This document shows positions 34,898 through 42,415 of a stretch of 64,000 nt of DNA, one piece after another. A program made the position numbers and the translations under genes. The number at the start of each line of letters is the position of its first letter. Within the stretch, counting starts at the first letter, position 1. The notes below the pieces were generated by a model. The model was given only the letters and a program-made list of their open reading frames with translations, had not been told where the DNA came from and did not search any database. The DNA lies in the NCBI RefSeq assembly GCF_000690905.1, contig NZ_JMCL01000057.1:1-64000 (forward strand), read 5' to 3'. The DNA is from Pseudomonas sp. Ant30-3 (lineage in GTDB: Bacteria > Pseudomonadota > Gammaproteobacteria > Pseudomonadales > Pseudomonadaceae).

Positions 34898-34920
34898 TTC
34901 AGGCGATAAAACCGCCTGAA
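34898..34920. promoter_or_regulatory. 23-bp palindrome (site 3) upstream of the SPFH gene
   Basis: TTCAG-N13-CTGAA with centre GCGATAAAACCGC; differs from site 1 by one base over 23. Ends 66 bp before ATG 34986. Here the gene is on the plus strand, whereas the other sites face minus-strand genes. Confidence 0.65.
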
Positions 34921-34985
34921 ATCGGGACATTCCTCAGTCAGTACCTAACAAACTATCCGGCGACCAACCACCAAGGATCATCAGT

Positions 34986-35867
34986 ATGCAATTCAACAAT
35001 TTCTCATCCTCCTCCAAATCTCCCCTGGCTCTCGGCTTGATTGCCGTTTCGGCCGTTATTGGCGTGGGTCTGCTGCTGGGTTCGTTTTACACCGTCGACG
35101 AGAAAGAGCGCGCAGTAGTCCTGCGCAACGGTGCCTTTATGGAGGTGGCAGATCCAGGCCTGCATTGGAAAATCCCCTTCATCGACAGCGCCAAAGCGAT
35201 CTCGATACAGAACAACGCCACCAAGTGGGACGGCTTGCAGGCGTACAGCCGTGACCAGCAGGCTGCAACGCTGTCGGTCTCGGTCAGCTGGCACGTGCCG
35301 GCAGGTGAGGTCGCGGATGTCTACAAGAGCTACGCCGATCTGGACGGCCTGCTGACAAGGGCGATCAGCCGCCATGTCCCGACACAGGTAGAAAACGTCT
35401 TCGGTCAGTACACCGCCGTCAACGCCGTACAGCAACGCGGCAAGCTGGTTGCCGATATCGCCACCGCAATCAAGGGCGCAATCAGTGGACCGGTGGTGAT
35501 CGACAGTGTGCAAGTCGAGAACATCGACTTCAGTGACGCCTACGAGAAGTCGATCGAAGAACGCATGCGCGCTGAGGTTGCCGTGAAGACTCGTGAGCAG
35601 CAACTGGCCACTGAGCAGATCCAGGCGCGGATTGTCGTCACCCAGGCCCAGGCTACCGCGGATTCGGCACTGGCCGCCGCACGTGCCGAAGCGGAAAGCA
35701 TCCAGCTGCGCGGCGAAGCGGAAGCAAAAGCCATCGACGCCCGCGCCCGCGCCCTGGGCAGCAACCCCGGCCTGGTCGAGCTTACCAAAGCCGAGCGCTG
35801 GAACGGCGTGCTGCCTACCACGGTACTTCCAGGCGGAACCCTGCCGTTCATCGACGCCAAGAAGTAA
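34986..35867 (+). CDS. SPFH/prohibitin-family membrane protein
   Basis: 293 residues. N-terminal membrane anchor (PLALGLIAVSAVIGVGLLLG, about 13-32), then the SPFH domain (VDEKERAVVLRNGAFMEVAD; GLHWKIPFIDSAKAISIQNN), then a long Ala/Glu/Gln-rich coiled coil (about 190-255). Like HflK/HflC and prohibitins it should form ring-shaped membrane assemblies that control proteases or membrane domains. An SppA-like protease lies nearby. Ends at a terminator; preceded by the shared operator. Confidence 0.88.
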   Translation: MQFNNFSSSSKSPLALGLIAVSAVIGVGLLLGSFYTVDEKERAVVLRNGAFMEVADPGLHWKIPFIDSAKAISIQNNATKWDGLQAYSRDQQAATLSVSVSWHVPAGEVADVYKSYADLDGLLTRAISRHVPTQVENVFGQYTAVNAVQQRGKLVADIATAIKGAISGPVVIDSVQVENIDFSDAYEKSIEERMRAEVAVKTREQQLATEQIQARIVVTQAQATADSALAAARAEAESIQLRGEAEAKAIDARARALGSNPGLVELTKAERWNGVLPTTVLPGGTLPFIDAKK

Positions 35868-35885
35868 TCCATCCTTCCACACTAG

Positions 35886-35919
35886 AAGCCCGCAGCCCTG
35901 ACCAGCTCGCGGGCTTTTT
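35886..35919 (+). terminator. intrinsic terminator after the SPFH gene
   Basis: AAGCCCGC and GCGGGCTT stem with TTTTT, 20 bp after the stop. Confidence 0.9.
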
Positions 35920-35975
35920 CATTGAAAAAGGGATCTATCAATCCAGTAGTCATGCCGATGGCAACGGAGAGACAA

Positions 35976-36506
35976 ATGCACCGAACCATACCCAGCTGCA
36001 TCTTTTTATCGCGCAGCGACGCTGAAGCACACGCGCCAGGCCCCGACTGGCACCTGTTATCGATATCTGATGGCCTTGAAGATCAGGCCTGCATCGACGA
36101 AGCACGGTGGAAGAGCGTGAGCTACCACCACTTCATTGATGCTGGCTTTGACGAAGAAGTCATCGAGATATACGGGCCAGATTTTGAGCGGAATTACGTC
36201 GACTACCTGCTCAGCAGCAAGGCTGACGTGCTGCGGGAGCGCATCCGAGAAATTGCAGATCAAGGGGAAAATATCGCCGTCAATTGCCAGGCCGGGCGAT
36301 CCCGGAGTGCCGCGGTAGCTTTGTATATCAGCAAACATCATGGGTACCAGCTGCATAAGCCGACCCCAGACGCAAACCAGTGCGTCTACCGGATGTTGGC
36401 CAACGATGTTCACCTGATGGCAGCCTACCGTGCGGCAAGAACACCAGTGGAACCAGAAGCGCCAAAGCGAAGCCTTCTTTCGGCGATCAAATCGCTGTTC
36501 TCCTGA
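35976..36506 (+). CDS. dual-specificity/tyrosine phosphatase-like protein
   Basis: 176 residues from MHRTIPSCIFLSRSDAEAHA (35976; GGAGAG four bases before), preferred over the upstream frame start. The P-loop is VNCQAGRSRSAAVALYI: C-x5-R with Cys about 104 and Arg about 110, as in protein tyrosine phosphatases; an upstream Asp (WTPD-like loop) is not certain. Small cytosolic phosphatases of this type occur in phages and plasmids. Substrate unknown. Confidence 0.75.
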   Translation: MHRTIPSCIFLSRSDAEAHAPGPDWHLLSISDGLEDQACIDEARWKSVSYHHFIDAGFDEEVIEIYGPDFERNYVDYLLSSKADVLRERIREIADQGENIAVNCQAGRSRSAAVALYISKHHGYQLHKPTPDANQCVYRMLANDVHLMAAYRAARTPVEPEAPKRSLLSAIKSLFS

Positions 36507-36639
36507 GAGAGCAGAAGACCGCAGCGAGTCATGGTAAATTAGGCCCTGGGCAGCTTCATGGTAGAAGCTATGCTCCCAAGGCACTCCTCCCCCTCCTGTC
36601 TCGTCTGTGGTGCCGCTGAAGCTGCTCGTTTTATTACCA

Positions 36640-36675
36640 AAGCCCGCCAGGCTTAACCTCGGCGGGCTTTTCTTT
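36640..36675 (+). terminator. intrinsic terminator
   Basis: AGCCCGCC and GGCGGGCT stem followed by TTTTCTTT, in the gap after the phosphatase-like gene. Confidence 0.85.
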
Positions 36676-36776
36676 GAGCAACGCACTGTCGCTCAACCAG
36701 CCATTGGGTTTTCGGCTAGCCGCAGTACGCTCATAGCTGAATCTTTTGTCACCCACATGCAGTCAAGGAACGGATC

Positions 36777-37520
36777 ATGAATGTTGAAACAACGCGAGCG
36801 GCTTACATCGAAGAACGCCGGCAGACAGAGGCCGAGAGCAAGGCCCGTGCCGCCGAAAAGCTCAAAAATCACCAGTACACCTGCCTGGTGAAGCAGCCCG
36901 ACGTTGAGGTCTGGCGTTGCAAGGCCGAGAGCACCACCGCCTATGCCTTCGATATCATGATGACCCGGTTCGGAATCGCCGTTGTCGGCGATATCGGCGA
37001 CCTGACGTTCAGTGTCGGCCTGGGCTATGGCATATCGTTCCTTGCGGGTGATGACGTCACCTACTACCTGCACACCAAGCTCAACGAGTCCCACAAAAAG
37101 CAGGTATTCAGCACAACCCTGTTCCGCCAGGTACTGGTGTCGAGCATCTGCCGGGAACTGCACGACAACTGCTCCGAGGAAATTTGGGACGCCCTGCCAG
37201 CCTGGGCGCAGGATGCGGACCTGGTTCGTGGTGAGCATTGGGGGGAGTTCCGCGCCCTGACCGTGACCAACCGCCGCGATCTGGAGAATGGCGATGATCG
37301 CTGGATGCACTGGGACGACCTCTTTGACCTCGCTGAGAACATCGGTTTCACCGAAGAGGCGCACCAGTTCATGCGCGACAATGCCGAGGTCCTGTGCCTC
37401 GGCGAAGAGTGGTACGAGCACCGGATAACGAAGACCTGCGACAGCCTTTATGCTCAGCTCTACATGATCAACCACGCGGCCAAGGCGATCATGGCTCAGG
37501 CCGATCAAGCCGCTGCTTGA
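36777..37520 (+). CDS. 247-residue hypothetical protein
   Basis: ATG 36777 with AAGGAACGG upstream. N-terminal charged helix (AAYIEERRQTEAESKARAAE), then a mixed alpha/beta part (YAFDIMMTRFGIAVVGDIGD; YGISFLAGDDVTYYLHTKLN). This looks like a conserved plasmid or phage protein but I cannot name it. First of a row of plus-strand small genes. Confidence 0.75.
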   Translation: MNVETTRAAYIEERRQTEAESKARAAEKLKNHQYTCLVKQPDVEVWRCKAESTTAYAFDIMMTRFGIAVVGDIGDLTFSVGLGYGISFLAGDDVTYYLHTKLNESHKKQVFSTTLFRQVLVSSICRELHDNCSEEIWDALPAWAQDADLVRGEHWGEFRALTVTNRRDLENGDDRWMHWDDLFDLAENIGFTEEAHQFMRDNAEVLCLGEEWYEHRITKTCDSLYAQLYMINHAAKAIMAQADQAAA

Positions 37521-37531
37521 GGGAAAACAAG

Positions 37532-37780
37532 ATGCTTAGGCACTCACCTTCAGATGTACCTCGCTTGATTGACGGGGAGTCACCGAAACTCATCGCGTTG
37601 ACTGCCACCTACGGCCTGCACGTCCTCAAGGTCACTGACTACAACTGTATTGATGAGGGTGACGAGCCAAACTGGAGCACGGCATGTAGTGACGGCTGGA
37701 GCGTTGAACGGACTGACATCATCTGGTGGGCGTATGCGGATGAAGTCCGCGAGCTTCTGGAATCAACCCCCAACAACTGA
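37532..37780 (+). CDS. 82-residue hypothetical protein
   Basis: MLRHSPSDVPRLIDGESPKL from ATG 37532, eleven bases after the previous stop, with GAGGGAAA upstream. TDYNCIDEGDEPNWSTACSD and YADEVRELLES. Small soluble protein, unknown. Followed by the intergenic repeat R1. Confidence 0.6.
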   Translation: MLRHSPSDVPRLIDGESPKLIALTATYGLHVLKVTDYNCIDEGDEPNWSTACSDGWSVERTDIIWWAYADEVRELLESTPNN

Positions 37781-37806
37781 TCACGGAAACCGCCCAGGTA
37801 CGCCCA

Positions 37807-37857
37807 AGCCCAGCCATGCTGGGCCGAGGCAGTAGGAGCAGGGCCACTTTCGGCCCT
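37807..37857 (+). repeat. intergenic hairpin repeat R1
   Basis: AGCCCAGC and GCTGGGCC stem, then CGAGGCAG, then a second stem AGGGCC and GGCCCT. Copies R2 (38609) and R3 (39725) share the first stem and the GGGCCGAGG tail; all lie between small plus-strand genes. Confidence 0.65.
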
Positions 37858-37877
37858 CATGATCGAGCAGGAAAAAC

Positions 37878-38387
37878 ATGGATCGCGCAAAGCCAGATTA
37901 TCAAGAGGTGTTCTCCCGCGTACTTCAATCGGCTGACTGGGGAGAGCGGGCCACAACTATGTTTGCCGGTGCCCAGGATCAATTGCCGGTGTTCGGTCAA
38001 TACGTGCGGACTGGCCCAGGCCCTGCACCCCTGGTGAATCAGGTTGGTTACGTTGTGCAGATCCGCCGTCGCCAAGGCATTTTCGGGTCTGATATTTACC
38101 TGCTGCGGCACTGCAACGGTGAACTGGTGCAGCACGCCAATAACATGTACCTACCGTTGACCCCTGAAGAGATTGAGGCGGTGCTGCCGTGCTTTGGCGA
38201 TGTGACCCCCAGCGCCGAAGGTGAGAACCCGGTCTACGGTCTTGGCGACCCAAGCACCCGTACAGCTGGGTTTCTGATCGACCCACCCGAAGGGTTTGAA
38301 ATGCGCGGTGGCGAGGGGGCACGGATGCGGATGACCACCATCGGCGCCGATGGCAGCAAGACCCTCACTGACACCGTTTTTCTGTAG
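37878..38387 (+). CDS. 169-residue hypothetical protein
   Basis: MDRAKPDYQEVFSRVLQSAD; beta-rich middle NQVGYVVQIRRRQGIFGSDI and YLLRHCNGELVQHANNMYLP, tail RMTTIGADGSKTLTDTVFL. ATG 37878 preceded by GAGCAGGAAA. Probably a plasmid/phage accessory protein of unknown function. Confidence 0.7.
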   Translation: MDRAKPDYQEVFSRVLQSADWGERATTMFAGAQDQLPVFGQYVRTGPGPAPLVNQVGYVVQIRRRQGIFGSDIYLLRHCNGELVQHANNMYLPLTPEEIEAVLPCFGDVTPSAEGENPVYGLGDPSTRTAGFLIDPPEGFEMRGGEGARMRMTTIGADGSKTLTDTVFL

Positions 38388-38396
38388 GAAATCGAC

Positions 38397-38561
38397 ATGA
38401 GCATCAGTGGAGCAATTTTTTTCTCAGCATTTCTCGCTGTTTTTTTTGGATGGCTCAGCTCGCAAGCTGCATCTTTCTGGAAGCTGTGGCTCGGGTTCTT
38501 TGTGGTGACTGATGGCCTGACGTGGTTCATCTACGTGTGTTCAGTCATGGCCGATCAATAG
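38397..38561 (+). CDS. 54-residue membrane peptide
   Basis: MSISGAIFFSAFLAVFFGWL and FWKLWLGFFVVTDGLTWFIY: two hydrophobic segments, no charged domain. ATG 38397 starts ten bases after the previous stop, with TAGGAA before it. Unknown; not in most size-limited gene calls. Confidence 0.55.
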   Translation: MSISGAIFFSAFLAVFFGWLSSQAASFWKLWLGFFVVTDGLTWFIYVCSVMADQ

Positions 38562-38608
38562 TAACTGTTCGAGGAAAACGCGGCGGATCTGCCGACCAGA
38601 TACACCCC

Positions 38609-38656
38609 AAGCCCAGCCCTAAAAAGCTGGGCCGAGGACGTAGACGAGGACGCCAC
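38609..38656 (+). repeat. intergenic hairpin repeat R2
   Basis: AAGCCCAGCC and GCTGGGCCGAGG with a CTAAAA loop, then a variable GACG-rich tail ending GCCAC. Second copy of the R1-R3 family. Confidence 0.65.
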
Positions 38657-38686
38657 ATTGCGTACTCCCCAAACAGGACGGTCAGT

Positions 38687-38923
38687 ATGTTTTCAGGTAA
38701 CAAGGCAATCGCATTTTGGTTCGCGGCTATGGTGATGCAACTGGTTGTTTCAACCGGAGTGAACGACTGGGTTGGCCGGGTAGCGGTATTAATCGGGGCC
38801 ACATTCTCTGCCTGGCTTTTCATGGATGGTTTTATGGCTGCTATGCGACCTGTAAAGCAATACGAATTCAAGGAGGCCAACCAGCCTTTGAAAACGGGCA
38901 CCAACAAACCCACGGTGGGTTGA
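38687..38923 (+). CDS. 78-residue membrane protein
   Basis: MFSGNKAIAFWFAAMVMQLV and VGRVAVLIGATFSAWLFMDG: two membrane segments with a polar tail. ATG 38687 follows AGGACGG. Small inner-membrane protein of unknown function, next to repeat R2. Confidence 0.6.
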   Translation: MFSGNKAIAFWFAAMVMQLVVSTGVNDWVGRVAVLIGATFSAWLFMDGFMAAMRPVKQYEFKEANQPLKTGTNKPTVG

Positions 38924-39000
38924 GGGGAAACCCATGGGTCTGCCGACGCTAGCTGAAGTGCGGTCGAACAGCGCCCACGGCAACCAGGAAAATACCGTGC

Positions 39001-39357
39001 ATGAATAACTTCAAAGATCACCAGCAAAAAATTGTGAAGATATTTCCGATTATAGCTCTAGCAGCCCTAGTCGCTTGGGGCTGTTGGGCAGTTAAGGAGA
39101 TGATCCATGGTCGAACGTTAAAAAGTTACCGGTTGGCCGGGGAGTTACTGATATCAAATAATCACTTCGTCAAAACGACCACGGACGAGTTTTCAGTCGT
39201 AGGCGATGATTTTGTGTTCGATTCTGGACGCACTGAGAGGGTCGAGCTTCGAACTTTTAGGGATGGCACTCAGCAACTATGTCTTTTGCCATTTAACGAG
39301 CTTTATTCCGAGCAATGCCGCTACATTTCAACCAAGGCCGACAGCGACGGAATATAG
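39001..39357 (+). CDS. 118-residue membrane-anchored protein
   Basis: MNNFKDHQQKIVKIFPIIAL: one membrane segment (about 13-32) and a soluble C-terminal domain with VVGDDFVFDSGRTERVELRT. ATG 39001 lies after CAGGAAA. Unknown; likely a periplasmic domain. Confidence 0.6.
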   Translation: MNNFKDHQQKIVKIFPIIALAALVAWGCWAVKEMIHGRTLKSYRLAGELLISNNHFVKTTTDEFSVVGDDFVFDSGRTERVELRTFRDGTQQLCLLPFNELYSEQCRYISTKADSDGI

Positions 39358-39368
39358 GAAAATATGAC

Positions 39369-39551
39369 ATGTCGATCACCAATGCTCCGCTTGTTCTGTA
39401 CGTGTATCGCTGCACCGTGTGCGGCCAAGCAGGCAAGTTGCATCTGCCTGAATCATCGCCCGAAGTGACTACGGCCTGCTCCGCGTGCGGTGCCGAAGTC
39501 CTGGCCGAATGGGATGGCGGCGTAGAGCTGGTCACCGATCAACCCGAGTAA
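39369..39551 (+). CDS. 60-residue zinc-ribbon protein
   Basis: MSITNAPLVLYVYRCTVCGQ start; two CxxC pairs (CTVCG and CSACG) 28 residues apart form a rubredoxin-like zinc ribbon. ATG 39369 lies 12 bases after the previous stop with TAGGAAA. Possible nucleic-acid or protein-binding adaptor. Confidence 0.65.
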   Translation: MSITNAPLVLYVYRCTVCGQAGKLHLPESSPEVTTACSACGAEVLAEWDGGVELVTDQPE

Positions 39552-39562
39552 CGGAAAAGTTC

Positions 39563-39721
39563 ATGATCTTCACCGTTCGTTCGAAACAGGTTGAAATCAG
39601 GGCTGCGAAGCGCTTCCGGCTGCTACCAGGTGGCGACTTCTCCGCACCAGGTCACGCACTGATGAATTGGCTGGGTGTGGTGGTTTTCATCAAGCCAGCC
39701 CCCCCGAAGATGGATGCATAG
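39563..39721 (+). CDS. 52-residue hypothetical protein
   Basis: MIFTVRSKQVEIRAAKRFRL, then GHALMNWLGVVVFIKPAPP. ATG 39563 has CGGAAA upstream. Ends at repeat R3. Small, unknown. Confidence 0.5.
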   Translation: MIFTVRSKQVEIRAAKRFRLLPGGDFSAPGHALMNWLGVVVFIKPAPPKMDA

Positions 39722-39724
39722 GAA

Positions 39725-39771
39725 AAAGCCCAGCCCTAAACGAGTTGGGCCGAGGCAGCGCGGCTTGGCCA
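39725..39771 (+). repeat. intergenic hairpin repeat R3
   Basis: AAAGCCCAGCC and a G-T containing partner TTGGGCCGAGG, then a tail ending GGCCAC. Third copy of the R1-R3 family. Confidence 0.6.
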
Positions 39772-39850
39772 CCAGCTCGTTGCTGGCCGGGCCGTTTCTC
39801 CCCACCACTGGATTGAGGTTGGGCTCTTCCGGATCGACTACCGCGCCCGG

Positions 39851-39976
39851 ATGTGGCACGGCACCGATCCTGAAATTCCCCACGGCGTTTTTCCTCTGGA
39901 TGGGAGGCTTTCAGCCCAATACACCGGCATCAGAGTGCAAATTGATCCCCTGCCCCTTCTGTCTATGAAATTCTGA
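39851..39976 (+). CDS. possible 41-residue ORF in a 360-bp gap
   Basis: The gap 39722-40083 contains repeat R3 and an open frame whose codons read like a protein (MWHGTDPEIPHGVFPLDGRL, then SAQYTGIRVQIDPLPLLSM). It is open from about 39740 but has no good start or ribosome site before 39851, so it may be a remnant of a longer gene. Confidence 0.3.
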   Translation: MWHGTDPEIPHGVFPLDGRLSAQYTGIRVQIDPLPLLSMKF

Positions 39977-40083
39977 TCATGCCGCCATTTGGCATCGGCT
40001 CTCCCGAGACTCGTTGAGTCCGGTTGGGATTCCCACCTCATGCAGTAACCTGAAGGCATCTTCTGGAAAGCTCGGATCGCCTT

Positions 40084-40437
40084 ATGTCTTACACCACCTC
40101 CACCATCAACGAACTGTTTCGTCTACGCGACAAGGTAGGCCTCTCAACAGCTTCGGGCTTTAAGGCCCGTGTGCGCTTCGTGCAGCTAGCCTATCGCCAC
40201 AACCTCGTGCGTGAGATCACCAGCTATCACTTGTGGGATCGGGGGTTTGAAGGACTGGGCGAGCGTACTTTCGATACCTGTTTCGAGATGGGAGACAGTC
40301 CCGAAGTTATCGCAGAACTGATCCGTGACGCCCGCGCCCATGGCTACGCCGGAAACATAGAGATGGAAGTGGGTAATCCCGACTGCTTTGCCCGTTGGTG
40401 CGGATACGCAGACCGACAGCAAGAGCTTGCGTTTTGA
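40084..40437 (+). CDS. 117-residue hypothetical protein
   Basis: MSYTTSTINELFRLRDKVGL; helical, soluble, with SGFKARVRFVQLAYRHNLVR and ELIRDARAHGYAGNIEMEVG. ATG 40084; the ribosome site is weak. Unknown plasmid protein. Confidence 0.65.
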   Translation: MSYTTSTINELFRLRDKVGLSTASGFKARVRFVQLAYRHNLVREITSYHLWDRGFEGLGERTFDTCFEMGDSPEVIAELIRDARAHGYAGNIEMEVGNPDCFARWCGYADRQQELAF

Positions 40438-40553
40438 GGACTAGCACCAACAGCAATCCCAGCACGGCTCGCCGGGCTTTTTGTTGGCTTGGTATATCGC
40501 GTAATGGAAATAGCCTGAAAGCATCTCCCCCTCTGACAACAAGGAGTTGCCTC

Positions 40554-40805
40554 ATGCAGTCCCCTACACTCAAGTCGAGCTATTTGCCGGAATACCTTGC
40601 ATGGGTCATGTTCCTAGCCGGGGTGGCCAATGCCACGCTGATCTGGTCTGGGGTGTTCGAAGCCGCGCCTCAGGCCTTCCTGCTGCTTTTTGGCGGGCTT
40701 TTTGGCAACACTGGCATCGCCCTCCTAGGCTTCCTCATGTTGACCACCTGGTGCACTCTGGGATGGCTGCTTGCCGCACTCACCCGCTGGCTGCCCCGGC
40801 CTTGA
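40554..40805 (+). CDS. 83-residue membrane protein
   Basis: MQSPTLKSSYLPEYLAWVMF then two strongly hydrophobic segments (LAWVMFLAGVANATLIW; LLLFGGLFGNTGIALLGFLM). AAGGAG precedes ATG 40554. Unknown inner-membrane protein. Confidence 0.65.
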   Translation: MQSPTLKSSYLPEYLAWVMFLAGVANATLIWSGVFEAAPQAFLLLFGGLFGNTGIALLGFLMLTTWCTLGWLLAALTRWLPRP

Positions 40806-40910
40806 TACTCAAATGCAAATTGCATCGGTTGTCCCAGCACTCGTTCGCACGGGATGCGTGGCGCTGTGGCATCATGCAGCCTGGCAGCGATCCAGCTTTA
40901 AGGACGATTG

Positions 40911-41360
40911 ATGGCTATTAATTTTGAACCCAAGATAGGGCAGATCTTGGAATGCAATTACGGCGATTATCAGTACGATGAAAACGGCGTCATAGTTTTC
41001 AAGAACTATGACTATCGCTTGAAGCCCGAAATGATAAAAAACCGCTTGGTTGTTGTGCTCAACGCGCGCATCGACCCAAATGCCTGCATTGTCGTGCCGC
41101 TATCGACAACAAAGGACATGGGCAAACTCAGCCGCGGGCTACACGTCGAGCTGGGGAGCGACCTGATTGACGAGCTACCGTACTTCAAGCAACAGACCAG
41201 GTGGGCCAAAGCGGACCTCGTTGAGCAGGTCAGCAAACAGCGCCTATTCAAGCCCAGGGCGATGCGTGGTCATCTTGAGCAGGTGCTATCGCGAGAGGTC
41301 GTTACCCTGATTCAGACAGCAGTGATTAAGGCCGTTAACGCCGGTGGATTGCTGAAATAG
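40911..41360 (+). CDS. PemK/MazF-like toxin, no antitoxin seen
   Basis: 149 residues. PKIGQILECNYG and KPEMIKNRLVVVLNARI, CIVVPLSTT, RWAKADLVEQVSKQRLF are the strands of a PemK/MazF-like barrel; these toxins usually cut mRNA. M at 40908 is an alternative start. No antitoxin gene is adjacent: the upstream gene is a membrane protein and the downstream 350 bp are non-coding apart from a likely small RNA. It could be a solitary toxin, an RNase repurposed, or regulated by that RNA. Confidence 0.7.
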   Translation: MAINFEPKIGQILECNYGDYQYDENGVIVFKNYDYRLKPEMIKNRLVVVLNARIDPNACIVVPLSTTKDMGKLSRGLHVELGSDLIDELPYFKQQTRWAKADLVEQVSKQRLFKPRAMRGHLEQVLSREVVTLIQTAVIKAVNAGGLLK

Positions 41361-41385
41361 CCTAGGTCAAATGCTTACTGAATAG

Positions 41386-41414
41386 TTGACATAAGTGTCA
41401 GCTGACCCTATTAT
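41386..41414 (+). promoter_or_regulatory. consensus sigma-70 promoter with overlapping palindromes
   Basis: TTGACA (41386-41391), 17-bp spacer, TATTAT (41409-41414). The spacer contains TGACA/TGTCA and the perfect palindrome GTCAGCTGAC, which could be operators. The only thing downstream before a terminator is 50-70 bp of non-coding DNA. Confidence 0.65.
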
Positions 41415-41420
41415 TTCCCA

Positions 41421-41494
41421 CGTAGCCCTTGAGGCACTTGAGTTTTATCCCCCTAGAGGGACCTGCAAAGCCCGGTTAATCACCGGGCTTTTGC
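41421..41494 (+). ncRNA. candidate small RNA (about 74 nt)
   Basis: The promoter at 41386 predicts a start near 41421, and an intrinsic terminator ends at about 41492. There is no ORF between. The RNA contains CCCCCTAGAGGG near its centre. It lies 60 bp after the PemK-like gene, on the same strand. Confidence 0.5.
41467..41492 (+). terminator. intrinsic terminator of the candidate small RNA
   Basis: AAAGCCCGG and CCGGGCTTTT with seven-base loop. No further gene in the rest of the gap to 41718. Confidence 0.85.
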
Positions 41495-41718
41495 CTTTCT
41501 GAGATTCCCTCTCTCCTTCTCTACCCCCTTCCTTCAGAGCTTGCCGCTGGGCGTCACATCCCAACCAGGCAGCATCGGCTTTCTCCAACCGCACATCCTA
41601 CGCTTATCAGGTAGCCACCAGCATTCCATCCCACCTGCTATGCGCTTGGGTTGTGCCTGGCAAATGGGATAATCGGAGCCTAGATTGCACTCGACCGCTC
41701 TGAAAAGGAACCCTATTC

Positions 41719-41994
41719 ATGCGTACCCTGGTACTGCCGCTCAAAGGCGAGTATTTCGACGCAATCAAGGCCGGGATCAAGCCGGAAGAATTCCGAGCTG
41801 CCACGCCCTATTGGCGACGGCGTTTGGATGGACAGAGCTTCGACCAGATTGAGCTGACACGGGGCTATCCGAAGCGCGGAGACGACGCACGAAGACTTGT
41901 GTTGCCCTGGAAGGGCTATCGCTTGACGACGATCGTTCATCCACACTTCGGCGCAGATCCAGTCGAGGTTTTCGCCATTGATGTTTCGCGCTAA
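41719..41994 (+). CDS. ASCH-domain protein
   Basis: 91 residues. MRTLVLPLKGEYFDAIKAGI and KPEEFRAATPYWRRRL, with WKGYRLTTIVHPHFG, match the ASCH fold (a PUA-like RNA-binding domain) as seen in phage and plasmid proteins. AAAGGA upstream. Followed after 12 bp by the DUF6283 gene, likely same transcript. Possible RNA modification or repair role; not established. Confidence 0.75.
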   Translation: MRTLVLPLKGEYFDAIKAGIKPEEFRAATPYWRRRLDGQSFDQIELTRGYPKRGDDARRLVLPWKGYRLTTIVHPHFGADPVEVFAIDVSR

Positions 41995-42006
41995 GGATGC
42001 GGTTCA

Positions 42007-42357
42007 GTGAATCCGATCAAGCAGCATTTCCGACTGAAAAAACCCTGTGCGAATTGCCCTTTCCTCAAGGAAGGAGCCATTCCGCTAAGCCGCGGGCGCT
42101 TGGAGGGGATTATTTCTACCCTGATCGAGGATGATCAATCTACTTTCCAGTGCCACAAGACCGTGCATTCAAAACGGGGTGGCAACTGGGACGATGAGGG
42201 GAACTATGAACCCTCGGGGCACGAGTCGATGTGCGCTGGAGCTGCGGCTTATCTCATGAAGAAAGGCAGACCGACCGTGGGTATGCGGTTCGCTTTTGCC
42301 ACCGGCGATGCTTCCCCCAACGACTGGGATTCAGTGCGAGAGATCGTGATCGACTGA
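42007..42357 (+). CDS. DUF6283-like protein, four cysteines
   Basis: 116 residues from GTG 42007 (AAGGA 11 bases before). CANCPFL, FQCHKT and MCAGAAAYL form a metal- or cluster-binding Cys set of the DUF6283 type. Start with GTG is chosen because the Cys motif is near the N-terminus and no ATG precedes it. Function unknown. Confidence 0.7.
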   Translation: MNPIKQHFRLKKPCANCPFLKEGAIPLSRGRLEGIISTLIEDDQSTFQCHKTVHSKRGGNWDDEGNYEPSGHESMCAGAAAYLMKKGRPTVGMRFAFATGDASPNDWDSVREIVID

Positions 42358-42381
42358 CTTCTTGGGTTCTCATCACTTCGG

Positions 42382-42398
42382 GTTAGGTTCGTCCTAAC
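42382..42398. promoter_or_regulatory. inverted repeat upstream of the N6-methylase-like gene
   Basis: Perfect GTTAGG-N5-CCTAAC, 18 bp before ATG 42416. Spacing and position fit a repressor site over a promoter. Confidence 0.45.
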
Positions 42399-42415
42399 GT
42401 TCCCGATAGCAGCTG

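Noticed and set aside
16539-34990. peptide RFQAIKPPE in two short ORFs
   Set aside because: Both come from translating the 23-bp palindrome at 16687 and 34898; it is DNA sequence conservation, not protein.
42007-42357. ATG start inside the DUF6283-like gene
   Set aside because: The first internal ATG would remove the conserved Cys motifs; GTG 42007 fits.
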